Source: Bifidobacterium pseudocatenulatum DSM 20438 = JCM 1200 = LMG 10505
Lineage (GTDB): Bacteria > Actinomycetota > Actinomycetes > Actinomycetales > Bifidobacteriaceae
DNA: 64,000 nucleotides
Assembly (NCBI RefSeq): GCF_001025215.1
Contig: NZ_AP012330.1
Coordinates: forward strand, 1,364,001-1,428,000
Direction of reading: 5' to 3'
In this document: one piece after another, positions 6,654 through 15,627 of the stretch
Position numbering within the stretch: position 1 is the first letter of the stretch
How the letters are laid out: each line of letters opens with the position of its first letter
The notes under the pieces: model-generated
Seen by the model: the letters and a program-made list of their open reading frames with translations, nothing else
Database searches by the model: none
What the model was told of the DNA's origin: nothing
Position numbers and translations under genes: made by a program

Positions 6654-9281
6654 ATGAACCAGCAGGAACAGGCGACGAAAAGCGCCGCGATCTTCCAGGA
6701 CACCATCAACGGGACCAACGATCCGACACCATGGCCGGTGACCATGTGGGCCTCGTCCGGCGACACGATATGGACGGCTGGCACGGCAAGGACGGCCGGC
6801 GAGGACTCGGTGGGCATGATCTACGGTCCTGGCGACACCATCGTTCACCGGAACACGATCGCCGGCGACACCACCCGCGCCACCGAATCCTTCGCCATCC
6901 GACCGGCGGACGGGCAGAGCCCGATGGACGCGATGCTCGCGGGCATCGAACAGTGGAACCACCGTCATCCCGACCGGTGGGACACCGTGGCCGAGCCGGG
7001 CCGGTACCGCATGACGGATCCGACGACGGGCCGGCCGCTCCCGATGGGATGGAGCGACAGTCTCGCCGTGGCCGCGTCCGCGGCGGGCCGCCTCGACCCC
7101 GACCTGCTCCAAGCCAGCCTCATGCAGAACGCGGTCGAGCACGAGCCGCGCCCCTGCGTGTTCTTCCTGGAGGACAACGGATACGACCTCATGGTCTTCT
7201 CCTGGCACCGAAACCAGCAGGGACTGTTCGACGCGATGACCTTCAAGCACCTGCAATACGACGACCTGAGCATGCAGATCACGACCATCAGCCACAGCGA
7301 AGACATGAGGGAATCCTTCCCAGCGAAAAGCATGAGCGACGGCGAACTGCTCACCCAAAGCCGCGTCTACCGGGACGAATACCAGCACTGGCGCGAACAG
7401 GACGGCGGATCCGTCGCCCAGGGCATGACCGGCCGCGTCATGCGCAGCGGACTGCTCAAACCGGGACTGGAGCAGAAGCCGCTGCTGAACCTGAACGACG
7501 GACGGCGCGCCCCGGACTGGGACGAGTTCACCGACCAGGCCGCCATCTCGATCCTCCAGGGCCGCCCCGTCTCACCGACGCCAGCGCTCCCCCAGCAGGA
7601 ACAGCCAGCGCAGTCCGCCGACCCCGCCACCGAGACGCAGACACCGGCCTGGACGGCCGCGATGGCGAAGCAGGTCTGGCCGAACGCGTGGGTGGCGAAC
7701 AGGCTCGCGCATACCTATATATTGCGCGCGAAGGACGGCCGCGACTGGCCGAAGATGATCGTCGGCCTCCCCCGCGGCACCGTCATCGACGGACAGGACC
7801 TGACCGGCTGGGCCACCGACATGTTCATGAGCGGAAAGAACCAGAGGCAGAAGAACGAGGGGCGGGCAGTCAACCTCAGATTCAAACCAGACACCCCGGT
7901 CGAACTGTTCACCGGCCGCGGCACGGAACGCCGCACCATGCAGGTCGACCCGCAGACGCTCGTCCAGACGATCATCGACGCGCAGAAACGCAACCGCGAC
8001 GCCGAGGAGACGCTCGACACGGCATCGGTGGAACTCGCCGACAAGACCGTGGAGGAATCCTGGCCGCAAATCAGCCGCATGCAGGGCCGGTTCACGGAAT
8101 ACCAGCGCGCTGGCACGTACAAGCCGGCCGTCGCAATGAAATGGGCGCGCCGACTCGTCGACCGGACCGCCGAAACGGACGAAGGACGGTGGACCAGCCG
8201 CCAACGCCGCCAGGCCGCCGGACTGCTCATCCAGGAACTCGCCGCCGCGCAGGAGACACTGGCCGAACCATTCGCCCACGAGGACGAATACCGGCAAAAA
8301 CAGGCCGAACTCGAACGACTGACGTCCAAACCCGACGAGACCCGCGAGACGGAAGGTAGAGACCAGAAAACCACGCAAAAGGAAAGGAGCGAGAACATGC
8401 CATTGACCCAGGAAAACGTCAGACGACTGCTCGAACAGGACCCCGACATCACCGGCATCACCCAAGGCGGCAACGCCATGGGCAACTACCTCGAGGCAAG
8501 GCTCACGGACGGACGCGCCGTGCAGATCGACTTCCACGACAACCCCGCATGGAAGGACACGGACCGTCTGGCCGGCCGGATCGAGGTGTCCTACGCCAAC
8601 CGCCCACAAGCGGAATGGCAATACGACGACAACGACATGGCCGACCGCGAACACACCGTCATCGACCCCTCCGACCCCGACGCGGAGGGAAGACTCGCCA
8701 AGGCGGTGAAGGCGAGGGAGGACGCCGGATACCTCGTGACGAAGGTCGAGGAGGATCCGGCCATACTCTACGAGCGGCACCGCAAGGCGTCCTGCCTACA
8801 CGCGAGCCACATCCTGGAACGATACGACTCCCCCGACCCGACCGCGGTCGGGATCCTCCACGGCATCGTAAGCGAGGTCAACGCTCACGACCCCGAGAAC
8901 GACATCGCCGCCTACCTCACCTACCCGTCCGACAAGGCGGTCCAGCTCGCCGGCGACGGTCTCACCGAAGCGGACATCGCGGAGAAACGCGAGATGGGCG
9001 GATGGGACCCGCGGACGGACCCGCTCATGCGCATCAACGAGCAGGGCGACTGGACGGGCGTCACCCAACAGCAGGCCGACCAGCTCGTCTGGGACAACCG
9101 CGACGAGATCCTCGCCCGCGCCTCATACGACAGTGAACTGTCCACGTGGACGCTCCACCAGCTCGACCAGCTGAAGGAGCCCCAGCCGGCCCAGAGCCTG
9201 GACCGCGACCGGCCGGAACCGGATCGCGAAGCACCCGCACAGACAGAATCCACGACAAAGCGTCGCGGGCCAAGACTGTAG
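6654..9281 (+). CDS. Large hypothetical transfer-region protein (875 aa)
   Basis: A cytosolic acidic protein without signal peptide or membrane helix, starting MNQQEQATKSAAIF. I recognise no domain. The N-terminal 320 residues are Trp/Asp-rich and globular, residues about 340-560 basic and helical, and residues 582-875 form another globular acidic part. In front of Met582 is a perfect AAAGGAG (8383-8389) seven bases from an in-frame ATG (8397), so a second shorter product of 294 residues is likely, or two genes have fused. It lies 12 bases after the PcfB-like gene, inside the mob/coupling operon. Roles such as anti-restriction or relaxosome scaffold are only guesses from position. Confidence 0.7.
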   Translation: MNQQEQATKSAAIFQDTINGTNDPTPWPVTMWASSGDTIWTAGTARTAGEDSVGMIYGPGDTIVHRNTIAGDTTRATESFAIRPADGQSPMDAMLAGIEQWNHRHPDRWDTVAEPGRYRMTDPTTGRPLPMGWSDSLAVAASAAGRLDPDLLQASLMQNAVEHEPRPCVFFLEDNGYDLMVFSWHRNQQGLFDAMTFKHLQYDDLSMQITTISHSEDMRESFPAKSMSDGELLTQSRVYRDEYQHWREQDGGSVAQGMTGRVMRSGLLKPGLEQKPLLNLNDGRRAPDWDEFTDQAAISILQGRPVSPTPALPQQEQPAQSADPATETQTPAWTAAMAKQVWPNAWVANRLAHTYILRAKDGRDWPKMIVGLPRGTVIDGQDLTGWATDMFMSGKNQRQKNEGRAVNLRFKPDTPVELFTGRGTERRTMQVDPQTLVQTIIDAQKRNRDAEETLDTASVELADKTVEESWPQISRMQGRFTEYQRAGTYKPAVAMKWARRLVDRTAETDEGRWTSRQRRQAAGLLIQELAAAQETLAEPFAHEDEYRQKQAELERLTSKPDETRETEGRDQKTTQKERSENMPLTQENVRRLLEQDPDITGITQGGNAMGNYLEARLTDGRAVQIDFHDNPAWKDTDRLAGRIEVSYANRPQAEWQYDDNDMADREHTVIDPSDPDAEGRLAKAVKAREDAGYLVTKVEEDPAILYERHRKASCLHASHILERYDSPDPTAVGILHGIVSEVNAHDPENDIAAYLTYPSDKAVQLAGDGLTEADIAEKREMGGWDPRTDPLMRINEQGDWTGVTQQQADQLVWDNRDEILARASYDSELSTWTLHQLDQLKEPQPAQSLDRDRPEPDREAPAQTESTTKRRGPRL

Positions 9282-9355
9282 ATCCTCTCCAGCCACGGGC
9301 GGCGCGCTTCCGCGCAGCCCCGCATTCATTCCACACGAAGGAACAGAAGACACAC

Positions 9356-9661
9356 ATGACAACAGAAGCAAACGACCAGCCGGAACCCGTCATCTGGTTC
9401 GAGGGCACCCTCATCAGAGATCCGCAGCCGCACGGAGGACAGGACGACTGGCTGCTCGAGACACTGGCCGACGCCGACGGGCCGAAGATCACCATCCATG
9501 CCAGCGGCGAGGATCACTCGGCGAACATCCGCGACAACGCGCACAAGGGATCTCGCCTCATGGTCAAAGGCACCGCCGGAGACGAGGGCTCCGGCATCGA
9601 TATCGAGGCCACAAGCCTCGCATTCGACCCCAGCCACGACGAGCCGGACGGGGAGCAATGA
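9356..9661 (+). CDS. OB-fold / SSB-like small protein
   Basis: A 101-residue acidic protein (MTTEANDQPEPVIW at the start). The order of strands VIWFEGTLIRDPQ, LLETLADA, KITIHASG, GSRLMVKGTAGDE and GIDIEATSLAFD resembles the single-strand DNA-binding protein fold, in particular the late 'rGsrl.V.G' and 'veA..i.f' elements. A single-strand binding protein would fit a transfer operon, but the match is by eye and weak. Its stop overlaps the next start by four bases, so the two are coupled. The 74 bases before it hold nothing else. Confidence 0.5.
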   Translation: MTTEANDQPEPVIWFEGTLIRDPQPHGGQDDWLLETLADADGPKITIHASGEDHSANIRDNAHKGSRLMVKGTAGDEGSGIDIEATSLAFDPSHDEPDGEQ

Positions 9662-9978
9662 CACGGACCACCGTCAGCGGCATCAGACCGGACAAGACCG
9701 GCACCGGCGAATGGATCGACATCAACAGTCACGTCGGCCGGCTCATGTCCACGATCATGGCCGGCGGCCGACCATTCAGCATCGACGCCGACCCGGCCGG
9801 CATGACCATCGTCACGCCCCTCCCACCCCCGGCAGCCGGCCCGGACACGGAAGCGGCCGGCGGGAACGACTCCAAGACCGGAACGGACCCGGACGAAGGG
9901 CGGATCACCAGCAGGAAGACGCTGTACGAACGGTTCAAGACCCGACTCAACGAGAACCTCAACGAAAGAAAACAATAG
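9658..9978 (+). CDS. Small protein sharing C-terminal tail with PcfB-like protein
   Basis: A 106-residue protein starting MTRTTVSGIRPDKTG, with a 60-residue N-terminal part, a Pro/Gly/Asp linker and the tail TLYERFKTRLNENLNERKQ. The 34 bases coding for the tail are identical to those ending the PcfB-like gene at 6542-6575. The tail therefore looks like a mobile or recently duplicated docking element for a common partner, perhaps the coupling protein encoded 12 bases downstream. ATGA overlap with the preceding gene. No known family. Confidence 0.6.
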   Translation: MTRTTVSGIRPDKTGTGEWIDINSHVGRLMSTIMAGGRPFSIDADPAGMTIVTPLPPPAAGPDTEAAGGNDSKTGTDPDEGRITSRKTLYERFKTRLNENLNERKQ

Positions 9979-9990
9979 AAAGGAACAACC

Positions 9991-11826
9991 ATGGAACGAA
10001 TAAGAGGAATCGCCATCAAGACACTGACCATCCTCGCGGGATTCTGGCTCGCCGACCTCGCGGCCACCCGCGTCCAGGCCGGCATCACGGCCGGCGAAAG
10101 CGTGGAACGGATCATGGACGACATGACGACCATGCTCCAGCATCCGACCGCCCTGGGATTCGACCGGACCAGCCTCCTGTGCGGACTGGGCGGCGCGTGC
10201 GCTGTCGGCCTGTTCCACCTCTACCGGTGGAGCACGAGCCAACGCAACTGGAGGGACGGCGAGGAGTACGGGTCCGCACGCTGGTCCACCAGCCGGGAGA
10301 TGGCCCCATACACCGACAACGACACCAGGCAGAACCTCCAGATGACAGCCACCGAGGGCCTGAGCCTCGACGCCCAGGCCACGCGACGCAACCTCAACAC
10401 CACCGTGATCGGCGGATCCGGTTCAGGCAAGACCGCCACGCACGTCATCCCCAACATCCTCAAGGGCAGCATGAACTACGCCTGCACCGACCCGAAGGGC
10501 GAACTCTACGCGAAGACCAGCGGAAAACTGAAGAAGATGGGCTACACGGTCAAACAGCTCGACCTGGTGGACCTGACCAGCGAGACGAAATTCAACCCCA
10601 TGCGCTACATCGACCCCGACAAGCCCGACGTGGCGATCATGCGCCTGGTCACCAACATCATGGACAACACCAACGGTTCCACACCCAAGGAGCACCAGAC
10701 CGACGACTTCTGGACCAAATCCGAACGCAGCCTGCTGACCGCGCTCACCGCGTTCGTCTACTACCTGCCCGACGACATCCTCAAGGACTGCCTGAACATC
10801 GACGCAGGCCAGACCCTCAACGCGGTCGCCGACATGCGCGATCTGCTCGAAGCCAGCGAACAGGACGAGACCAAGGAAAGCCAGGTCGACGCCGTCGCCC
10901 GGACCGCCACGGAGATCTATGAGGAGACCCGCGCCGAATGGAATCGCGACGGCGCGGACCACGACGATCCGGACCTGCGCGAGGCATGGCGTCTCGCCCA
11001 GGGCCTGAAGTTCGCGGCCCGCCAGTACAGGCCCTTCACCCAGGGCGCGGGAGAGACCAAGAAGGGCATCATCATCAGCCTCGGCGTGCGTCTCGCCCCA
11101 TTGACAGTCGGCCCGGTCCGGGAGATCCTCTCCGACGACAACCTCGGTATCGACCGGATCGGCGGATATGCGGACGAGCACAAGGGCGGATACAAGCATC
11201 CCAACGGGAAGACGGCCATCTTCCTCGCCCTGCCAGACGAGGACCCCACCTTCAACTTTTTGGCCGCGATCTTCTACCAGTGCCTGTTCGACAGCATCAT
11301 CCGCCGCTGCCGCACCTACCCCGGCGAATGCCTTGCCACACCATTGCACTGCTTCCTCGACGAGTTCGCCAACGTGGGACGCATCCCGAACTTCGACAAG
11401 CTCATCGCCACGATCCGCTCGCGCAAGGTCAGCGTCAGTATCATCCTCCAGACCATCGCCCAGCTCAAGACGATGTACAAGGACTCGTGGGAAACCATCG
11501 TAGGCAACTGCGACTCGGTGCTGTTCCTCGGCGGCAACGAGCAGTCCACCACTGAATGGCTCAGCAAGCTGCTCGGCAAGGAAACCATCGACATCCGCAC
11601 CACCAGCGACTCGAAGGGCGTGTCCGGCAGCCACACCACCAACTACCAGCGCACCGGACGCGAACTCCTCACACCCGACGAGCTCGCGCAATTGGACAAC
11701 GACAAATGCATCTACAGCCTGCGAGGACTCCACCCGTTCCTCAGCCGCAAGGCATGGCCGGGAACCGCCATCGCCAGACCGAAATCCACGCTCAGGCACT
11801 CCAAAGAATGGAAGGCAGCGGCATGA
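9991..11826 (+). CDS. virD4: Type IV coupling protein (VirD4/TraG/PcfC)
   Basis: The ATPase that brings the relaxase-DNA complex to the secretion channel. Two N-terminal membrane segments (about residues 8-24 and 61-78) are followed by the nucleotide-binding domain with Walker A GGSGSGKT (141-148), FNPMRYID, the Walker B-like LHCFLDEFANVG and a C-terminal SIILQTIAQLKTMY block. At 611 residues it is full length. AAAGGA precedes the ATG. It is last in the plus-strand operon and converges with the minus-strand secretion operon, only 26 bases separating the two stop codons. Confidence 0.95.
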   Translation: MERIRGIAIKTLTILAGFWLADLAATRVQAGITAGESVERIMDDMTTMLQHPTALGFDRTSLLCGLGGACAVGLFHLYRWSTSQRNWRDGEEYGSARWSTSREMAPYTDNDTRQNLQMTATEGLSLDAQATRRNLNTTVIGGSGSGKTATHVIPNILKGSMNYACTDPKGELYAKTSGKLKKMGYTVKQLDLVDLTSETKFNPMRYIDPDKPDVAIMRLVTNIMDNTNGSTPKEHQTDDFWTKSERSLLTALTAFVYYLPDDILKDCLNIDAGQTLNAVADMRDLLEASEQDETKESQVDAVARTATEIYEETRAEWNRDGADHDDPDLREAWRLAQGLKFAARQYRPFTQGAGETKKGIIISLGVRLAPLTVGPVREILSDDNLGIDRIGGYADEHKGGYKHPNGKTAIFLALPDEDPTFNFLAAIFYQCLFDSIIRRCRTYPGECLATPLHCFLDEFANVGRIPNFDKLIATIRSRKVSVSIILQTIAQLKTMYKDSWETIVGNCDSVLFLGGNEQSTTEWLSKLLGKETIDIRTTSDSKGVSGSHTTNYQRTGRELLTPDELAQLDNDKCIYSLRGLHPFLSRKAWPGTAIARPKSTLRHSKEWKAAA

Positions 11827-11852
11827 AGCCCAACAGCTACACCTTTCACGAA

Positions 11853-13310
11853 TCAGAGCCCCGGATCGCTGCCAGGCAATCCGGTGCCCCCGTCTGATGG
11901 CGTGGGCACGGACCATCCCGGCGAGGCTCCGCCCGTATTGGTGGAGGACGACGAGCCTCCCGAAGACGGGCGTCGTCCGGTTCCGGAACCGGATCCGGAA
12001 CTTCCTTGGGATTGCGATTGGCTTCCTCCCGAATATGAGGGCGTTTGCCGCTGTGGAGCCGATTGGGATTGCGACGCCTGGGCCTGCTGCTGCGCGGCGG
12101 CGGCAGCCGCGGCCGCTTCCTGTTCTGCCTTGGCCTTCGCCTCCGCGTCGGCCTTTTCCTTCGCCGTCTTCGATTCGTTGACCTCTTTCACGGCTTTCGC
12201 GATCGCATCCGCGTCACGGGTCTTGACCGCCTTCAGCAGGGTCTCCCGGGTCTTGTCGTCCGCCACCCTGCCGTCGGTCTGCTTGTACAGCGCGTTCGCG
12301 TCGTCCACGGTCTTGTCGAGCTTGCTGTCGGCGACGGCCTTGGTTGCGGCCTTGAGGTCGGTGAGACGGTTCTTGAGCTCTTTGGTCGTTCTGTGCAGCG
12401 ACGCCGTGGTCCTGTCCAGGTCGGATGTGGCGGCGTCGGACGCGCAGGAACCGCTGATGGTGGTCGTCTTTGCGCCCAGGAGCCGGTTCAACGCATCAAG
12501 GGTCTTGGGATCCGCGACCTGGCCGCGACTGGTGCCTTTCAATAGTTTGGAGGCTTTGGCCGTGGTCCTGTCCAGGTCGGACTGGATGGTCCTGCGTGTC
12601 GCTTCGGCCGAGTCGCATGCGCTGATTGCGGTCTCATGCGCCTCTTGCCGCATGGCGGCGACGTGGCGGTTTTTGATTTGCAGTCCCATCCAGGACACGG
12701 CTATGAGGCTCGCGGCCATGACGATCGCGACGAGCGCTTTCCCGGCCGGGAAGACGCGGCGCACCTTCAGATCGTCGAGGTCGGCCGAGTAGGTGACGGC
12801 CGCCGACAGCCCTCCTGGTCTTTCGGTCTTCCCGGTTTCCGTCGGCTCCGGTTCCGATATGGGCGGGAGGCTCATTGTGGTTGGCTCCGGGGCGGCGACC
12901 TGTTCGAGCGCCGCGAAATCGCCGTCGGCGTCCTTCAGGGCCTTCTCCGCGGAATCGTCGGGATGGGACTGTTCCGGCTCGGCGGTCCGGGTCTCATCCA
13001 CAGATTCCATAGATGCCGGCACGGGTTCCTGCCCCGGCTCGTCTTCCGGCGGCAGCGGCGCGGACGGTATGGCGACGCGACGGCGGCCGCGCATGGACGC
13101 GGGCGGCAGCGGCGCGGCACCGGCCGTGTCAAAGCCTTGCTCCTGCGCGGTATGCCACCATTCGGCGAGCTCCGGCCACGCGTGTGGATGTTCGGCGATC
13201 AGGCGCATCCATGGACGCCAACCGGGCTCGTTGGCCATGGCGTACAGCTGGTCGACCGTAAGCTTGGGGCTGAGAATCGGCTCACCCGTCTTCCTGTCGA
13301 TCCTGGTCAT
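11853..13310 (-). CDS. Membrane-anchored surface protein with variant-LRR-like N-terminus
   Basis: A 485-residue protein. The cytosolic N-terminus (LSPKLTVDQLYAMANEP, then WPELAEWWHTA) matches the short variant leucine-rich-repeat domain seen in actinobacterial proteins. A long acidic linker, one membrane helix (about residues 190-210), and an extracellular helical region follow. The last 150 residues include SKLDKTVDDANALYKQTDG and an Ala/Gln then Ser/Gly-rich tail. This extracellular module is nearly repeated in the 28554-29486 gene. Start ATG 13310 is preceded by GGAG; an upstream extension in the same frame overlaps the next gene. It is last in the secretion operon; function unknown. Confidence 0.6.
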   Translation of the reverse strand: MTRIDRKTGEPILSPKLTVDQLYAMANEPGWRPWMRLIAEHPHAWPELAEWWHTAQEQGFDTAGAAPLPPASMRGRRRVAIPSAPLPPEDEPGQEPVPASMESVDETRTAEPEQSHPDDSAEKALKDADGDFAALEQVAAPEPTTMSLPPISEPEPTETGKTERPGGLSAAVTYSADLDDLKVRRVFPAGKALVAIVMAASLIAVSWMGLQIKNRHVAAMRQEAHETAISACDSAEATRRTIQSDLDRTTAKASKLLKGTSRGQVADPKTLDALNRLLGAKTTTISGSCASDAATSDLDRTTASLHRTTKELKNRLTDLKAATKAVADSKLDKTVDDANALYKQTDGRVADDKTRETLLKAVKTRDADAIAKAVKEVNESKTAKEKADAEAKAKAEQEAAAAAAAAQQQAQASQSQSAPQRQTPSYSGGSQSQSQGSSGSGSGTGRRPSSGGSSSSTNTGGASPGWSVPTPSDGGTGLPGSDPGL

Positions 13311-13365
13311 TCCTCTCCGCCCTCGTCTTTGATGAGGACTGGCTGATCCCGTTCGTTTGCCCTCA

Positions 13366-13905
13366 TCACTTTTGTTCCTCTGGTTTGCCTTCATGCACCC
13401 GGTATCCGCCTTCCAATGGGCCCTTGACCGCCGCGCATCGCCAGCCGTCGTCAGTGAGCGTGTAGTCAAGCACCCAGGATGCCTCCAGCCCGGTGGATAC
13501 GGCGCATGTCACCACCCGCCGCCCCATGGACACGGGGAAGCCGGTGAACTCGGTCTCGGGCAATGGCTGCGGGGCTATGGATGATGCCGGTATGTCGAGG
13601 CCGGCGGCATCCGGCGTGAAGTATTCGCCTTCGAGTTGGCCTCGTTCGTCGCCCATGTAGACGCCGAGCGCTTTCGGCGCGAGATCGGCGCACGGATCAT
13701 CCTCCGTCGGCGTCGCCGGCTCGGTCTCTTCGTCTCCAGCCGTTTTTTGTCCGGGTTCGGTTTTCGTTCGCGGCCGGGCGACGGTGCTTTGCGTGTCCTC
13801 CGCGGTTCCGTTGCCGGCGCATATCACCGCGACGTTTCCTCCCAGGATGAGGAGCGCGACCGCAAATCCCGTCGCGGCGATGATCCTGTTCCTCTTTGGT
13901 TCCAT
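13366..13905 (-). CDS. Membrane-anchored hypothetical transfer protein (179 aa)
   Basis: An N-terminal membrane helix (residues 9-29, AATGFAVALLILGGNVAVI) precedes a Thr/Glu/Pro linker and a small extracytoplasmic domain with three Cys that ends with WVLDYTLTDDGWRCAAV. The layout of one helix plus a small beta-rich domain is like short VirB8/TcpC relatives, which these systems need, but I cannot confirm that. ATG 13905 follows AAAGGA. It lies between the cell-wall hydrolase gene and the surface protein gene in the secretion operon. Confidence 0.55.
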   Translation of the reverse strand: MEPKRNRIIAATGFAVALLILGGNVAVICAGNGTAEDTQSTVARPRTKTEPGQKTAGDEETEPATPTEDDPCADLAPKALGVYMGDERGQLEGEYFTPDAAGLDIPASSIAPQPLPETEFTGFPVSMGRRVVTCAVSTGLEASWVLDYTLTDDGWRCAAVKGPLEGGYRVHEGKPEEQK

Positions 13906-13919
13906 GCTTGGTTTTCCTT

Positions 13920-15623
13920 TCAATGGATGTAGCGGACGCCACTTCCGGCTGCGGCCAGTTGGGAGGCGCTGATTTCGCGTGTGGATACGACGCCGAGGCC
14001 AAGCACGTTGGACTCGCTGATCAGGATCGACCCGTCCCCGCGGACCTCCTCGACCATGGCGACATGCCCGTAGCCGGCGGACGCGCCCAATACTCCCGGT
14101 TGGAACACGATGACGCTGCCGGCGGATGGGGAGCCGTCCACCGTGTAGCCGGCCGACGCCGCGGAACCTGCCCATGTGGCGGCGTTGCCCCACCCTGGTA
14201 TCGGTTTTCCTATGTCGGCTCTTCTGGTCGCGGCCCACCAGGTGCACTGCCCCCATGGGTATCTCGTGTCCGGCGTGATGCCGGCCGTGGACACGATGCC
14301 GCCGGAGACCGTCAGTTTCGGTTCGAGGGAGCCGACCGTACCACCCTCGGCGGTCCCCGTTGCGGTGTATTTGGTCGCTGCAAGTTCCTTGATCCGCCGC
14401 ACATAGTTGATGGTTTCCTCGAAGGGCGGCACCATGCCGTATCTGAGCACGCTGCCCAGGCCAGCGTTGTACGCCGCGAGGGTCAGCTCCAACGTGTCGC
14501 CGGTCAGTTTCCCGGACTTCTTGGCCGTCTCGACCTGCGAGGCGAGGCCGCACATGTAGTTGCCCTGGCTCCAGATCGCGTCGTGCGGGTTCCAGATGTC
14601 GGCCTTGCCGTCTCCGTCGCCGTCCTTGCCCGCGGACGCCCAGGTGGACGGCATGAACTGCGCAATGCCCTGCGCTCCGGCGGAGCTGCCGGCCTTCGGA
14701 TTCCAACCGGACTCCTGGTCGATCTGGGCGGCGATGACGCCCGGCGTGACGACCTGGCAGATGGATCCGGCGCGGATCACATCGGCCTCGTATTCCGCGG
14801 GCACGCCCGAGACCGTGGATTCGCTGGCGCTGGATCCCAGGAACGCGCCCATGGCGGCCAGAAGCACGCCGAGCACCGCGAGCATGGCCGCGATGACGGG
14901 CATGATGGGAAGGCTGATGGAGGCGGCCCCCGCTATGGCTCGGGATACGCTCGTGCGCGCGAAGTTCGCGGCGGCGCGGGCGGCACGCATGGCGGCCTGT
15001 CCGGTGGCTTTCACGCTGCGTACCGCCTTGACGGGCGCGCGGCGACGCCGCCAGATGAATTTGGCCGACGAGTTGACGCCCCTCACGCCTGTGCGTGCCG
15101 CTTTGAAGGACAGGTCGCGCGTGGCGCTTCCCAGCTTCGACGCGAAGTCGTCGTCGGCAGCGGTGAGCCTCGCGCCGGTCTTGTCCATCCAGCCCATGCC
15201 GGTGGATCCCATCCGTTTGACGCCCCGGCCTGCTTTTCCAAGACCTGCGCCTATGCGTTTGCCGATCCGCCGGCTCGCCTTGCCTTTCGCGGTGAACTTG
15301 CCGATCTTCTCACTGGGCTTCGCCTCGGACAGCACCTTGGGTTTACCGACCGCCTTGCGCATCCCATTGCCCGACCGCAGGGCGCGTTTGCCGCGGTTCA
15401 TGACGCGGCGCGCCCTGCCGGCCGTCCAGCCCACGCCGTGCATGGTGGAGGACATGCCGTATATGCCGGCGCGGCCCGCCATCTCGGCGGCGGTGTGGCC
15501 CATGGAATCGGCGATGTCGGTCCGGTCCGCACCGAACTGCGCGGCGCTGGACACCACGCCAGTGGCCGCGCGTCCGATGCGGGCGCGCGTGCCTCCGGCG
15601 TGGTGGGCTTGGGTTCCGCTCAT
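13920..15623 (-). CDS. Bifunctional cell-wall hydrolase: lytic transglycosylase plus CHAP
   Basis: It opens peptidoglycan for the transfer channel, as VirB1/CwlT proteins do. Residues 1-235 are basic and cytosolic, a membrane helix spans about 238-263, then a soluble transglycosylase domain with catalytic Glu304 (IDQESGWNP) and GAQGIAQFMPSTW, and a C-terminal CHAP amidase/peptidase domain with Cys460 (YPWGQCTWW) and His520 (GYGHVAMVEEV). At 567 residues, with both catalytic sets intact, it should be active. It starts five bases after the VirB4 C-terminal stop. The long basic cytosolic tail is unusual for CwlT and may bind the channel ATPases. Confidence 0.9.
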   Translation of the reverse strand: MSGTQAHHAGGTRARIGRAATGVVSSAAQFGADRTDIADSMGHTAAEMAGRAGIYGMSSTMHGVGWTAGRARRVMNRGKRALRSGNGMRKAVGKPKVLSEAKPSEKIGKFTAKGKASRRIGKRIGAGLGKAGRGVKRMGSTGMGWMDKTGARLTAADDDFASKLGSATRDLSFKAARTGVRGVNSSAKFIWRRRRAPVKAVRSVKATGQAAMRAARAAANFARTSVSRAIAGAASISLPIMPVIAAMLAVLGVLLAAMGAFLGSSASESTVSGVPAEYEADVIRAGSICQVVTPGVIAAQIDQESGWNPKAGSSAGAQGIAQFMPSTWASAGKDGDGDGKADIWNPHDAIWSQGNYMCGLASQVETAKKSGKLTGDTLELTLAAYNAGLGSVLRYGMVPPFEETINYVRRIKELAATKYTATGTAEGGTVGSLEPKLTVSGGIVSTAGITPDTRYPWGQCTWWAATRRADIGKPIPGWGNAATWAGSAASAGYTVDGSPSAGSVIVFQPGVLGASAGYGHVAMVEEVRGDGSILISESNVLGLGVVSTREISASQLAAAGSGVRYIH

Positions 15624-15627
15624 GCGT

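Noticed and set aside
11823..11897. 24-codon frame overlapping the virD4 stop
   Set aside because: Very short, no ribosome site beyond overlap, runs over the end of the opposing gene.
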